This document shows, in pieces, positions 22,923-35,426 of a DNA stretch of 64,000 nucleotides. The first letter of the stretch is position 1. Each line of letters starts with the position of its first letter. The DNA comes from Rhodosorus marinus (lineage: Eukaryota > Rhodophyta > Stylonematophyceae > Stylonematales > Stylonemataceae): positions 2,108,001 through 2,172,000 of the forward strand of contig JAMWBK010000004.1 of assembly GCA_029953675.1 (NCBI GenBank), read 5' to 3'. A model generated the notes under the pieces. It was not told the origin of the DNA, ran no database searches, and saw only the letters and a program-made list of their open reading frames with translations. The translations under genes and the position numbers were made by a program.

Positions 22923-23045
22923 AGTGGTTATCTGGTGGTGAGTTGGGGATGATTTTCAAGGCGCTCGATTAAGGAACGCCTGCTGTTCGTGTTTGTTTGT
23001 GTATGCGCGTACGTGCTTGTGTATTGGTTTGCTTTTGCTGGAATC

Positions 23046-26000
23046 ATGGGTGTTCCAGCGTTTTTCAGATGGTTGTCGATGAGATATCCACTGATTGTTG
23101 CGAACTGTGTGGAGGAGGTGGCATGGTTGCATTCTGGCGAAGAAGCTAAAATAGATGCGACGCAGCCGAATCCAAACGGGTTCGAGATTGATAACTTGTA
23201 CCTGGATATGAATGGTATCATTCATCCATGTACGCATCCAGAGGATCGACCCGCACCTACAACGGTATGCACCAACCCCTCCAACTGTGATTGATTCAAT
23301 GGATTGGAAGCCCTTCCTCGTAGTCGTGGAAAGGCAATTGCTCAGGGTTGGTTTGCTTTGTTGCTTTTAAAGGAGGAGGAGATGTTCCAGGAAGTGTTTC
23401 GGTATTGTGATAGAATCTTCGATCTTGTGAGGCCGAGGAAGCTCATCTACATGGCCATAGATGGTGTCGCTCCGCGGGCTAAGATTAATCAGCAGCGGTC
23501 CCGACGCTTTCGGTCGGCACGAGAAGCGGGCGAGAAGGAGCAAGAAGATGCAAAGTATGAGCTTCTGTTTTAGTCTTGGATTAGTTACGAGCTCATTTCT
23601 GTATGAAAATACAACACCCCTGATCGAGTTACTTTCTCTGTTATGTACTCAGGATGAGAGCAGAATGGAGAGCGGCTGGTATGGACGTTCCAGAGGTTAA
23701 ACCAGGAGCAGCCTTTGACTCCAACGTGATCACTCCGGGAACACCATTCATGTATCGACTTGCTCAAGCGCTCAAGCGATATGTAGCGGAACGATATGAG
23801 ATGAATCCAGCATGGGCGGATGTAAAGGTGACTGCTCTATCCCGTCCTAATGATTCCCTCAGAGAACAAAATCAGGTTTGATTGTTACGAGGAATGTAAC
23901 TTTAACTAATACAAGTTTACGGAACATGAATATTTTTCAAGGTTGTATTCTCTGACGCTTCCGTACCTGGTGAGGGAGAACATAAGATCGCCGAGTTTAT
24001 TCGCCAGTCTAGGGCACAACCCGGATACAATCCGAACACTAGCCATGTCCTGTACGGTGAGTTTTTCTTTGCTAGAAACCTAAACGTCGCCGAAAAACCA
24101 CAACTGAGAATCATCATCTTTAGGTCTCGATGCTGACTTAATCATGCTCGCACTTGCAACACACGAGCTTCATTTTATGATTCTGAGAGAGATGGTAATG
24201 ACCCCGGGAGGAAGGTTTCAGGTGGAACCTCCAACTCTTCCTCAGGACAAAATAGACGGCCTACTTCCTGGAACGGAACTTCGAGGATACCTGTCCGAAA
24301 TGGGTGGGAAAAAGCCCTTCCAATTCCTAAACATACATGTCCTCCGCGAATATTTGGACTTCGAATTTCGTGAGGCGTTGGAGGAAGGCTTCAGGTGAGC
24401 CTTGAATTTGTCCCCGGAGAAGTTTTTAGTCAATGCACGCAGTTACTCATCGCTTCAAACGCTTGGGCACCTTGCGTGTTGCGTATCCTCCAGTCGAATA
24501 GCCAAGGAGTCTAGGACAGCGCCTGTGCGATACGATTTTGAGAGGGTCATCGACGACTTTGTGTTTACCTGCTTCTTCGTTGGTAACGACTTTCTTCCTC
24601 ACCTGCCTTCACTGGATATTCGAGAAGGGGCGCTTGACTACCTGATGGAACTCTACAAAACCAACGTGCCGGAAATGGGCTACTTGAGTGATGGATACGG
24701 GAAAGTAGACTTTAAGAAGGTTCGGCGGCTATTAGAGGAGGTACGGAGTATTCCTTGCAGCGCTCTTCACGTTGACTCTGCAATTGGCTGCGAGAACCTC
24801 CGCCCTGTATAAGGACGCGTAGATGACGCGGGGCGGTTGAAAATCTACAAAAGAACAAAGAACTAGATTTCTTAGAGTCCGGTCACGTGTTTGATTGTTG
24901 TCGTGTGGAACAGGTCGGAAGAACGGAGGATGATGTATTCAGGCGGCGTGTGGAGGAAGAGCAAAGACAGGCTGGGAGAGATCGCGACCAGCGTGGGAAG
25001 CGGAGAAGATCGGATAACGCAAGGCAGGTAAGAAATGTTCGCTTTCTCGAGCAGAGAAGGGGGTCTCGATTTTGGTGGAACATCTGAAAACACTTTTTCA
25101 AAAGGCCTAAACGCGTAGTTGCCATTCTTTCCTTGACTTTTGACGTAGGGGGACAAGTCCAAATCGCAATTCGCCAAGGGGGAAGAATTTGGAATGGCGG
25201 CTCTTGGACAGCGGGGATTCAACGCGTATACCCCTGGAAACAAGAGACTCAAGACGGATGGGAGTAGCGGAAACCCAAAGGAGGATGAGGGTGGGATGAC
25301 GAACATGCAGATAGCGGACTCTCTCCGAGCAAAGTTCCGCAATGGTGCAGCCCCGCCCCCAGCTGCTGAGCCTGTTGAAAAGAACGACACGTCGAGGAAA
25401 CGAAAGTCAGAGGAATTCGAGGACGAGCTTAAGTCCCGAATGAAGGAGAAGAGCACACTGGAGCCCTTTGATAATATACGACTAGGTACTGAACGCAGGC
25501 GACTATCGCTCCACTGCCTGGCTTGCACTGACAATGCGCGAGTGCGAAAGGCTGACGAAGCCATCGTGGGGCTTCAAAAGCTTTGCATGCTGACGACAGG
25601 CTTCTCTGTACTTTTTCTTTAGGCGAGCTTGGTTGGAAAGAACGCTACTACAACAACAAGTTTAAGTGGGATATTCGATCGGAAAGCGGTAGGAAGGACA
25701 AGGACGAGCTGAGCAAGTCGTATATTGAGGGATTGCTGTGGGTGATGAGTTACTACTACCAAGGCTGTGTCAGTTGGAGCTGGTAAGTTGGAAACATCAA
25801 TGCCTTGCACTAAAGTCGCAACTGCACAATGTTTTGTAGACATGGTTCACGGTATTGAACATTGGCGTTCATCTCTGCTCATGTCCGCCTTAGGTACTTC
25901 CCTTATCACTACGCTCCGTTTGCTAGTGACCTGGCTGAACTGGACCTCAACGCGGAAAGGTATAGACTGTGCTCAAGATAGCTGCTTGTTGGACCCGCCA

Positions 26001-27642
26001 CTGACTGCCATGAGAACCATTCTTTCATTTGTCGCCGTTCTTTTCAATCAGTATCACGTTCGACCTAAGCGCTCCATATTCGCCTCTCGAACAGCTGATG
26101 AGTGTTCTACCTGCTGTTAGCGCCAAGGGAGTTTTACCTGATCCTTTCTATGAGCTGATGGTTAGAAAGGACTCCTCAATCGTTCACTACTACCCCAAGG
26201 ATTTTGAACTGGACTTGAACGGAAAAAAGTAAGCAACGGACATTGGAAACTGTGTTCGGTACATGCTTTGTCTTCGCCCCCGTGGCCCTGACGTGGATTT
26301 GTTTTCTTCCGCGAAAACCGAAGGTTTGCATGGCAAGGCATTGCTCTGCTTCCGTTCGTAGATGAAAAGCTTTTGATGACCGCATTGGAACCGGCGAGGC
26401 CGAACCTCTCCGAGCATGAACGGAAACTGAACGAGACCGGGAGGCCCTTCGTGTATGTCCATCCATCCTCAAAGCTTGGTTTGTACTTGAAAGACGCCTT
26501 CGCCAATGCGAAGGACGGTGGATCCAATGCAGATGTAGCGGGGAAGGACCTGAGCGGGGGGGTCCTTTTCTTCACGGCAGAACAAGATTCCTCCCTGTCA
26601 GCGTCGGAGTGGGCGCTGGGTGTTTACATGGAATTGCCTCTACCTCCAAAAGTGCACAATCCTCGACCAAACCCTGGCAGCGAGCCACCTGTGCCAACTG
26701 TAACCGACGCCGAGTTCTCCGAAGTTCGAGGGGGAGGGACGGGTTGGAAGGTGTGTAGGTTTGGGGCATTGGGAATGGCTGCAAGGCAACTGCGAGATTC
26801 ACGTCGTGTGTTCGGAGCGAGCCACGGAGGAAGGCCAAATCAACACTCCTATCAGCGCGGAAGGCCTAGGGGACATGATCACCGAAGGAACCAACCGGCT
26901 TCTCATGATAGGTACGTCTTGGATTCAATTTCGCCGAACTCGTCTCGAAGGAAAAGAAAATCCTGGCTTTTTTTTAGCTGGGCGCACATGAGACTAATCG
27001 TCCATGCTTGCCATGTTCCTGTCTAGGTACGCCCAACAAGGCATGGGAATGTATGGCGGACCTCCACAAATGCCGTCCGTGTTTCCACCTCCCCAAGTAG
27101 GCTACCCTTCTTCCGGCCAACCTGCTGCACCTGTAACCGCTGCTCCACCTGCCCCACCCAGTTATCCTCAAAGGCCGCAGGGTGGAGGCCTTGCCGGTCC
27201 AACTGCCGCGCTTCTTCGACGACAGGTTAGAGGGCCTGACAACGCTGGGCGCGGTGCATACGGGCAGCATGGTGCAGGTCAAATTGGGCAGAGCTATGGC
27301 GGGGAATCTCGAAACTCGTACGGAGCGCAGCATCAGGGACTGTTCAGTTCGCCGCCAGCATATGAAAGACCCCAACGGAGAGGCCCTTCCTGGTCAGCTC
27401 CGCAGGGACGTCAACGTGGACAGCAGTCTGGGCCTGCAGAAGGGGGCTACGGAGCTTCTGCTTCCTACCAGAATTCGAACCAGTTCAATTCTCAACAATC
27501 GACCTACTCTAATGGAGGAAACCAGTACATGCATCCTGCGGCTGCCCCAGCGCCTGGTCGGAACTCTGGCGGTGGGGGATATGGTAACCAGAGGCGATCA
27601 GGGAGCCATCGTGGTCGAGGAGGCTATCAAGGTAACAGATGA
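23046..27642 (+). CDS. XRN2: 5'-3' exoribonuclease XRN2/Rat1
   Basis: Thirteen exons: 23046-23264, 23373-23554, 23653-23875, 23942-24056, 24124-24394, 24494-24740, 24914-25027, 25149-25485, 25623-25782, 25894-25959, 26052-26228, 26324-26911 and 27027-27642; all phases agree and give about 1104 residues. Family motifs: [15 protein letters not shown] at the start, [29 protein letters not shown], the catalytic [62 protein letters not shown] and [12 protein letters not shown]. The last ~200 residues are Gly/Arg/Gln/Pro-rich. Length and C-terminal region favour nuclear XRN2/Rat1 (about 950-1000 residues), which degrades RNA behind RNA polymerase II at termination and trims rRNA, over the larger cytoplasmic XRN1. 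An ATG upstream at 22989 is in frame but would precede the invariant MGVP start. Confidence 0.95.
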
Positions 27643-28300
27643 GATGGACTACTTGCTGACCTGACCCCCGCGGAGCAAAGGGAGGAGGTTCCGCTTTTCA
27701 CCGACATGCGGACACCCTAACGTCGCGCATCACCGAAACGGACTCACGTTTTCTTCGTCTTAGATATGGACTAGAAGCAACGCAAACGCGTATGCATATC
27801 AACGCGATAACATGATATCGTGTAACGGTTTTCTCTGGTTTCCAGTGAGACGTGTATTAATAAAGTTAATTGCTAATGTCAACAAGAAACAAAACAAAAG
27901 TAATCGTTGCCTTCTCCTCAAGGTAACAACGGCAAAGCTCCACGTCGGGACGGGCGGTCACTCCATCTAATTTCAGCATCGAATTGGCATGGAAACCCGC
28001 CGCCCGTAAAATATGAAACACTTCCCCCTCCGTTTCTCGTAAGCTCCTATCGAGTAGAAAAGCCAGCAAGCAAACGCCTATTCCTCTAGCCCGTTCTGTC
28101 CGGAAAGCTCAAGCCAACCTGACGGAAAGATGCGCCCTTATCGCAATATATACAACTACACAGGCAGCATGGGCCTCGTTACTCTGTACGACGTGTTCGC
28201 GCTGCTGTAAGCCATCGTTCGGCTCTCTTCCATCTCCCGCAGCGGCGTCTCTTGCCTCCGTTCGAACAAAAGCTAACCACAGCAGACACGTAAGGGGTTT
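27643..28300. other. Convergent spacer with XRN2 polyadenylation signal
   Basis: Tail-to-tail region between XRN2 and the MGDG synthase gene. AATAAA at 27859-27864, 217 bases past the XRN2 stop, is a plausible plus-strand polyadenylation signal. No gene seen. Confidence 0.5.
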
Positions 28301-30397
28301 TTAAAAAATTTCGGTAACGGAATCCGGTAGCTTTTTGCCCTGACTTCCAAGAGCCCTCACCTGGCCAACGTTCTTCGCAATATCGTACGACGCACCCGGG
28401 CGCCCTAGATCTTTGGCCCTTTTTGACATGGCAGCCATCTCGTCCGGATCTCCTAGCAAGGAACAAACAAGATCCGCAATCTCTCGGGCTCCTTTCCCGT
28501 AGTTCCCGACGCCATTCTCCTGGACAAACTTGACGTTGCCATATTCTTGCCCTGTTTCGTACATGTCCAGAGTCACGTTAAAGCCCAAGCTTGATACCTC
28601 CAATACGAAATCTTCGGTCTATCCCGTACCTGGAAGATAACCGGATAAAACAATGGGCAGACCGCGAACAAGCGACTCAGCAATGGTTCCCGGCCCAGCT
28701 TTCGTAATGATGCAGTTGGCAGCTGCCATGTACTCGCTCATGTTCGAAACAAAACCTGTTCATCGCACCCAGATCCGAATACGTTCAGTTGCCTGCACAA
28801 CAAAATCAAACGAAGCGAGAAGCGGACATTTTCTCGGCCGGGTTGCATGGGGTACCTGTGACCTTGACCGGGATTGGCCACTCCTCGAATAGAAGTTTCT
28901 CTCTCAGTTTTTCGTTCTTCCCACATACGACCACGATTTGCGCACCATATGGACCTTCTTCTTGCTCTATTCGCCTCGCCACTGTAACTGCAACCTTGTG
29001 CAACGACCCAACTCCTGCACCGCCGCCAACTACAAGCACTACTGGTACGTTCAATTTCAGGCCCAGCCTGCGCCGTAGAAGAGTTGAGTCTGGAGCGTCC
29101 GACCAGAACATTCTCCGAATCGGCAGTCCGTACTGGCGCAGTTGATGGTCCTTCATTTTGTACCTCTTCGCGTAGTCCCAGAGATGTTGTGTTGGAACAT
29201 AGCACCGGTCAACGCCAGAGTGAAACCAAGTTGGGTTGGCGCCACCCAGATCCGTGACTACTGTTACGAACGTCTGAATTCGGACGACAAACGAACACCA
29301 GTAATGAGCTGGGTGGTAATCGCATAGTGCAACAGGGTACTTTCATAGTACATGGAGTCGAAGATTAGCTGGAAGCATCTTACCACGCGATCTCTGATTC
29401 CAAGGCGATTCAAAACTCCCAACGGAGGTCCTTGACAAAGCGGATGCACGGAAACAATCATATCCGGTTCGAAACTCAGGAAAGCTTCCTTCAGTCTACA
29501 GTAGAAACAACCATGACGTCAGCCCACCTCATCCGGAAAGAACTAGCGCGCTGCTATCTCCCCGCTGCGAATCTACTTGACAGATTCGATCCTCTACACC
29601 GAGCACAGGTTCCTGTGGTCCAAAAAGGGTTGGAACTTCTTGCTCACCTATTGAAGTTCATGAACATGTACGTCCTTTGAGCCAATTGGCGTGTCGGCCA
29701 AAATTGCCCTCCCCTATATCCAAAGGAAAGACAACATAACTTGCTGAGATTCACAACCGAGATACCAATTTCGTCGGTCAAGGCCGGGCACGTACGCATA
29801 GGTAACGCGCCACAATGTTGGGTGCTTCATCAAAAAATTGTACTGCTCTGGAATGCTCCTGAAGAAAGGGCCCGAAAGCTCAGCAAACACGTCAACGATT
29901 TGTACATCAACCTTATCCGGGTACAGTTCATCCAAAGCAGCTTTTAAGGCTTGTGCGCTTGCTCGGTGTCCTGTGTGAAGGGAAAAGACAAACTCATCCT
30001 ACGGTCAGGCGATGAAAAACCCATACCACAGAATCCGCGTCCCAGTGGTTGACCCACCTCCTCCGGTGTCTGACATCAACATGAGAATCCTCTTCCTCCT
30101 CGGCATACTCAGTTGCTGCCCTGCTTGCACATCCTTGACGATCCCGACACCCCCACCATCGTCTCCACCGCGTCCTCCAGAGAATCCATTTCCACCAGTG
30201 ATGAAGTTCCCTCCTCCAGCGAACAGTCCAGGTGTCGTCCCAGATCTAGAGCGAACTGAACGTCCTCGGTCGCCTCCAATCTCATACCTTCTATTTGCAT
30301 GCCCATCCGTCCGTCTGCCCACATCACTTGCGAAAAGACTGGATCCAACAAACGACGCCAAGTTTAGAACACAATCCTGGTTCAGCAAATCGTTCAT
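28301..30397 (-). CDS. MGD1: Monogalactosyldiacylglycerol (MGDG) synthase, plastid
   Basis: Seven exons on the minus strand: 30397-30058, 29970-29766, about 29635-29600, 29495 (or 29488)-29384, 29273-28856, 28755-28630 and 28551-28301. Motifs match plant [120 protein letters not shown] and [16 protein letters not shown]. The enzyme moves galactose from UDP-galactose to diacylglycerol, making the main thylakoid lipid. The short third exon is the weak point: its join rests on phase and length only. About 100 residues precede the catalytic region, rich in Gly, Ser and Arg, and could be a plastid transit peptide; the start could instead be 30463. Confidence 0.9.
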
Positions 30398-33073
30398 CTT
30401 AACCCCAGAACAAACAAACAAACAAACCCCAAACTCACACAAATACCCACCCCCCTCAACCAAAGACCCGAAAACTATTCAAAATAACTCATCGACCTTA
30501 AACACCATCCTCATCAACTCCTACTCATAAGCAAAATCACCCACCCCCAACCCCATCCTCCCCCAACCCCATCCCCATTCCCATCTCCATCCCCATCCCC
30601 ATCCCACCCCATCCCACCCCACCCACCCCACCCCACCCCACCCCACCCCACCCCACCCCACCCCACCCCACCCTCACAATCACGAAACCCTGTCACCCTC
30701 TCTCCTCCATCTCAAGACCCAAAAGATAGTGCCTTATCCCCATCCAAATTGCCCAACCCTAAACAGCAATTAGCTCTCAATTTCAACTCCCATTATTTTT
30801 AATTCGTTTTTCCTGTTCATATTCTAATGCCCAATGTTCCAGGTCAAAACCTCGGCCCGTTGGAAAATACGAACAGAAATCTGCTTCCTCTTTAAATCTT
30901 CTCGGATAGACCCTGACCAATGTTTTCACGCCTCCAGAGCCGAGCCTTGGCCCGGTGAGTCAAGAAACAATAAATCACAACCACCCGGTATATTCGCTAG
31001 ATCAACAACAATTGCTCTAATGTAAATTATAATTAAGTCATATACGACCAAAAGGGAACAAGAATCCCCCCCCTTCTAGCTTTCGTCTAAGGAGTAAGTA
31101 TTGTTTTTATTTAAATATTATCCGTATGGTTTTAAACGCATTTCAAATACTCGGCTGTCTAGAATCGATGTAAAACTTTCATCACAGGAGCCCCTGTCCA
31201 CTGATTCCAACCATTTTAGTTTTTGCGATATTTTCAATGGATTTCCTCCTGTCCACCGAAGAAAATCCATCCGATTTCATATTTATGCAATTTTGTAGAT
31301 CACACGTCATTTTTTCATGAGAAAGAAGATTCTTTTTGTGGCCGAATTGACCCACCGCTTTTGCCCAGGTGAACGCTTCGAGAGGGTTGATGGCAAATAC
31401 ACGAAGGGTGGGTTTAGATCGAAGATCTTCAGATGAGCCCATTTCTTCAGGCCTTGGGGTTGTTGATTAAAATTTGAAATATTCCATTATTTTACCAGTA
31501 GATGATTTATTGATTTTTCAGTCGGACCCGTGGAGATCATATACAACTAGTTGACGATATCGAAAGGGGTAGAGACCGGGGATACTCGGCTCAAATCAAT
31601 TTCACAACGTGCAACCTTACCCCGTCGGGTTTGTGTTTCTTGCAAACGAATGTACGGATCGTGCTTTAGTGCAGCTGAACAGCTGCATCCAGGAGCTCAT
31701 GGAATGGTAATAACTCCCGAATAGCTTCTGCATCAGCCATTGCTATGCTTTTACGGGAAGCAGAGACAGGCTTCCCGGCGCCCATTTCAAGAGGTGCGAG
31801 ATGTTGCGTGCAAGAACACTACTTGCAAAAATAGCGAACTACATAGCAACCCTCCGGACTAGCTCGATGTCAGTTCTACCGGTATGTACTCTGCATTAGT
31901 TTGAACTCGGAACCTTCGGACCTACCGCACATAAGGACATATTGTTGCACCCTGCCAAAGCAATTCATTCTGAGCTAGCCGTTGCTGCTTGCACAGAAGC
32001 CAAAGAGGTTCAAGTTTGAGTCCAGCCTGAAGAAGCCGTATTGGTCCCATCGTACTAATGAAGATTGGAGGCTGTTCGGTGCCTGCAAAATTTCGGAACT
32101 ACTACTTCATCGGTGTGCAACTAGTTTACCGTGTTCAGCAGCGGCGGCTAGTCTGCTTTTATGGAAATAGAGATAGATCATGCGCTATCAATTCAAGAGG
32201 TTTTGAAGGTGTTTTCCTCCTCAAAAAGTCGGGACTGTTTGTCAACAGAGCACTGGTAGCTTGCCGACCTGAAGTTGGACATTCGTTCATCAGTCCTAGT
32301 CTGGTCGTAGTACGGGTGCGCTTTAGCGAAGCACATGCTCAAATCAGCCTTTGGCCAGTGGTTTTTGGATGTATCTCCTCGATGTCCAGGTTTGCTCTGG
32401 ACAGCGAGGTGGTTATCCACGATTGTGACGTTGTTAGGCACTCGGAATCTACGCCTTTGGTAAACTGCATAGTATCTTCGTTCGATCCGAAACCGACAGT
32501 GGGACAAGTTTTCCAGCACGCGCAAACACCACTGAACGAAGAGCGAACTGTACCTTGCACAACTAGACTGGGGTTAGCCCTTCCGAACCAAGTGACAATA
32601 TGAAAGCTAGAACCCAGCCATCAATCGAACAACGGACTCTCCAATCCTCCTCCACATCATGTACTGAGGCCGAGAGCGCCCGGACACCATCGGCATGCAC
32701 TGCTCTAATAAGGGGAGGGACAAACCGCTTTTCTGAAGATGTTTCAACCGTTCCCGAAAGTCTTGACAACCTCAATGAGCGACCCAGCCCTCATTATCAA
32801 TAGCGCGCAACACGGAACTGGGCTCTCAAGGGAGGGAAGAACGTGGTCTTCTTCAGTTGAGACCTTTGCCTTGAGCATATGCGCTTACTCTATCCCAATA
32901 TCCAAGCCTTATTCTTCGATTCGAACTCTCACCTGTGTCATCCTTTACATCTTTGAGAAAACAAACGGTAGAGAAAACCTGCTACCGGGCAATCGAATGT
33001 CATTGATAAGTCGCAACGATGTCGAGGACGCTAGGCCATCAACCGGAGATGGGATTACAAAAATAAGAGACTC
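30398..33073. other. Intergenic region: C-rich leader of MGD, then unassigned sequence
   Basis: Upstream of the minus-strand MGD gene (30398-30720) the plus strand is C/A-rich, including a CCCCA microsatellite listed separately. 30780-31500 holds AT-rich DNA without a gene. Between about 31640 and 33070 several frames look partly coding; the best is on the minus strand at about 31790-31667 (MGAGKPVSASRKSIAMADAE, then AIRELLPFHELLDAAVQLH and a stop), an exon-like end with no identified partner. ORFs at 32058-32603 (+) and 32525-32193 (-) overlap, and neither resembles a known family. This may be a decayed gene or mobile element; I cannot assign it. Confidence 0.3.
30541..30675. repeat. CCCCA/CCCAT microsatellite, G-rich on the minus strand
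   Basis: About 130 bases of C-rich short-period repeats, beginning with CCATCCCC-type units and becoming a pure (CCCCA) array of about 13 units near 30605-30672. On the minus strand, the coding strand of MGD, it reads GGGGT repeated, which meets the sequence requirement for G-quadruplex formation. It lies about 145-275 bases upstream of the MGD start codon. Confidence 0.95.
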
Positions 33074-33877
33074 ATGAAGATAACTGTGGATCCAGAGGAA
33101 GTTCTTATGAACTTTGAGGTGCTCGAGGTTCTTCGGGATCATCGGAAGAAGCGGAAGTCTCAACTACGAGTCCGTCAACATCGAATGGCGGGAATGACAC
33201 ACACGGAGGAGGCCGAGAATGTGAAGATTGTGTCCAATCAAGTGATTTCATATTTGGAGCGAACCCCAGCGAATAGTCAAACCTCAGAACACTACCAGAA
33301 AATCAAGGAGCAGCTGGACGACTATGATCTTGCACCGGCTGAATACGAAATGGTCGTAAACTTGAGACCGTCGAAGCCGGCTCAATTGATGCCCATCGTG
33401 GAGGACGGTTTGGAAAGGTTTTCAGAAAAAGATCTTGAGGTGAGATTGTCTGATTAAGACTCCTATAATGGACCCACGATAATACAAGCTGGCCAAGACG
33501 TTGATGTGCTCGCTACGCCGGAAAAAATGGGGCTAATGATCATTGATCTCGTTCCAATAGCTGCTGGTAAACGCAGCTCTTGCTTCCGAGCGAAAGGAGT
33601 AGACTCAGGGTTATGTAAACTAATAGTTTGCTGGGTTTGAAAACAGGCTATTGCGGAGCACGTAGAACAGTGCCTTCCCCCCGCACCAGAACTACAGGTG
33701 CTGGGAGCTGATGGTGATCCTGAGGAAAACAACCTCGAAGACTATCACTTGGCAGTGGAGGACGGACGTGCGGAAGCAGGTGATTCTTCAAAACAGCAAG
33801 ACAAGACGGAGTTAGAAAACCTCGATGCTGGGAAAGTCAACTTTGATTCTGAGGACGATGACGATAACAGTAGATGA
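33074..33877 (+). CDS. RNA polymerase III subunit RPC9 (CRCP/Rpc17-like)
   Basis: Two exons, 33074-33439 and 33647-33877, joined in phase 0; 198 residues. The N terminus reads MNFEVLEVLRDHRKKRK, like the 'sNyEVfqlL.dlkeqrk' start of CRCP. The middle has VISYLERTPANSQTSEHYQ, matching 'tlkYisktPc..qs.e', then LAPAEYEMVVNLRPSKPAQL and MPIVEDGLERFSEKDLE, matching 'LtkaEklqllNhRPvt.vei.lmveeseerlteeqie'. This HRDC-like Rpb4 fold pairs with RPC8 to form the stalk of RNA polymerase III. The acidic C-terminal ~60 residues (DSEDDDDNSR end) are longer than in the human protein (148 residues). The start could be the in-frame ATG at 33107, which fits the family better. Confidence 0.8.
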
Positions 33878-34651
33878 ATCCATCGAGCAGGTGCTCAAAT
33901 CGTCATCAAGGGTCGCTAGTTTGTGTTCGCGTTCTGGGCAGAGAAATGCATGGCCTTGGACAAGGTGATCGATTCTGTTACAGGGGGCAGCGAAGGAGAA
34001 GAAGGCTCCTTTCTGCTAGCAGGTCGACCTGCTACTAGGACTAATGCTAAGTTTGAGCTTTCGCTCCTCGCTGAACTGAGAACAGGCTGCTTTCTACCAG
34101 TTCTCTAGAAAAATGGTCCTCGTTTAGTTAACGCATCCAGTCGAGCGTGATGGCTCTCGACGGCAATATCAAGCCAGTGAGCGCGTTGCCATGGTAATTG
34201 AGGTTCTTTTTCGCTTGTATGCAAGGAGGTATGAAAACGAAAAAGCGTCCCTCTGTGTGAGCAAGCCCGGCTCTGTTTCGTTCGGAGGATAATAGAACGC
34301 ACAACGAGACAAGAACGTGTTACGCCAAGACACAAGTTTTTCGAAAAAGAAGATGAAGAGTAAGCATATTTCGCCAATGCCGTTGGCCCTTATCTTCCGC
34401 AAAGGCCGAAGTCCAACGATCCTCACGGGTTTTTCTTGAGAGCCCTTACCGTTTTCTATCAGTCAAGTATTTTACAAAATTATTATAGCCGACGTCATTT
34501 TCCGACTCCGGCTCAAAGTACAACGTGCAAGTCTCTGGTTTGCAGAACTTGTCCAAATAACACTGATCAAACCTCCTCTTCACCAGTAGGGAGGAAGGCA
34601 AGGACTCCTGAAACGACAAGACGGGACTGTTCAGGCAAATGGATTCTGTTC
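33878..34651. other. Convergent spacer
   Basis: Lies between the tail-to-tail RPC9 and F-box genes. Open frames on both strands are short and unrecognised. No repeat or RNA gene seen. Confidence 0.4.
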
Positions 34652-35426
34652 CTATCCGAGCTGTTTTGGCGACAAACGTACTTCTTCAACCACCCAGTTC
34701 CTGACACATATCGCTTTTAGGGTAGACACAAACTTGCCTGGTTTGTGCAAAGAAAATGTCCACGGTGGAGATTTAACCAGGCAAGGATACAGAGATCGCC
34801 ACCGGTTGTCCGTCAATGAGGATCGATTGAGCATCACCCAAAGGGCGCTGTCGTTTCGAAGTGACCTGCATCGTCGTAGACATAAATCCTTCCATACCTG
34901 TGGATCTTCGCAGCGCTTGTGCCAGGTCCTGAAAAGGAACAAGACCACAGAGTCAGCAGTCACAGAGCATGTCTGTCTATACTCGAAACGGGTACGCCCT
35001 CAAGACTTACTTTGAAGTCAAAGACAGCGTTACCAGGTCTTTCCCATCCAGATGCCTGAGAATTCTCCCCCATACTGTCTCCGGAAAACTATCTAGACCC
35101 TCTGTGCATTGCTCCAAAGCCCCGGCTTCTAAATCACAACGCGCCAAATTTGTGCTTCGTGCCAGAACCGTTCTCAAATGATCTCGCATAAAGCTCGCCG
35201 ACCATCTACGTTGATCCTTAATACCAGACACAACGTCGAGCAGCCGCCTAACATCAGCCTCCAGAAGTGCCACGGAGTCACCCCCAACCTCCTCAGCATC
35301 ATCCGCCCCACAAGCAATATCGCACAAAATTGGACCAAAAGCCTTCGGTCCCAGTTCGTCAAGAACGTCACTACTCCCATCTAATCCACAGTCCTCTGCC
35401 ATGGAAAGCGGAAAACGATTGTCCAT
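34652..35426 (-). CDS. F-box protein
   Basis: Two exons on the minus strand, 35426-35011 and 34928-34652, joined in phase 2 with a GTAAGT donor; 230 residues (or 222 from the second ATG at 35402). The F-box spans the junction: LDSFPETVWGRILRHLDG, KDLVTLSLTSK, then TWHKRCEDPQVWKDLCLRR, the usual 'LP.ell..Il.yL...dl..l..Vck.W..l..dp.lWk' pattern. Such proteins recruit substrates to SCF ubiquitin ligases through SKP1. The rest of the protein is short and has no kelch, LRR or WD repeats that I can see, so the substrate is unknown. The N-terminal 100 residues are acidic. Confidence 0.85.

Larger units (their letters stand above)
20573..23045. promoter_or_regulatory. Long divergent intergenic region
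   Basis: From 20573 to about 20950 the plus strand is C/A-rich, the mirror image of a G/T-rich leader for the minus-strand deubiquitinase. Between 21290 and 21790 there are open frames and what looks like an old, diverged duplication (see repeat entry) but no protein I recognise. 22060-22140 is AT-rich. From about 22430 the plus strand becomes G/T-rich up to the XRN2 start at 23046, with a tandem repeat and a hairpin listed separately. Confidence 0.4.

Noticed and set aside
31500-33070. Possible degenerate LTR retrotransposon (RNase H/reverse transcriptase)
   Set aside because: I looked for Ty1-copia and gypsy motifs in all frames and found no reliable catalytic motif, terminal repeats or target-site duplication.
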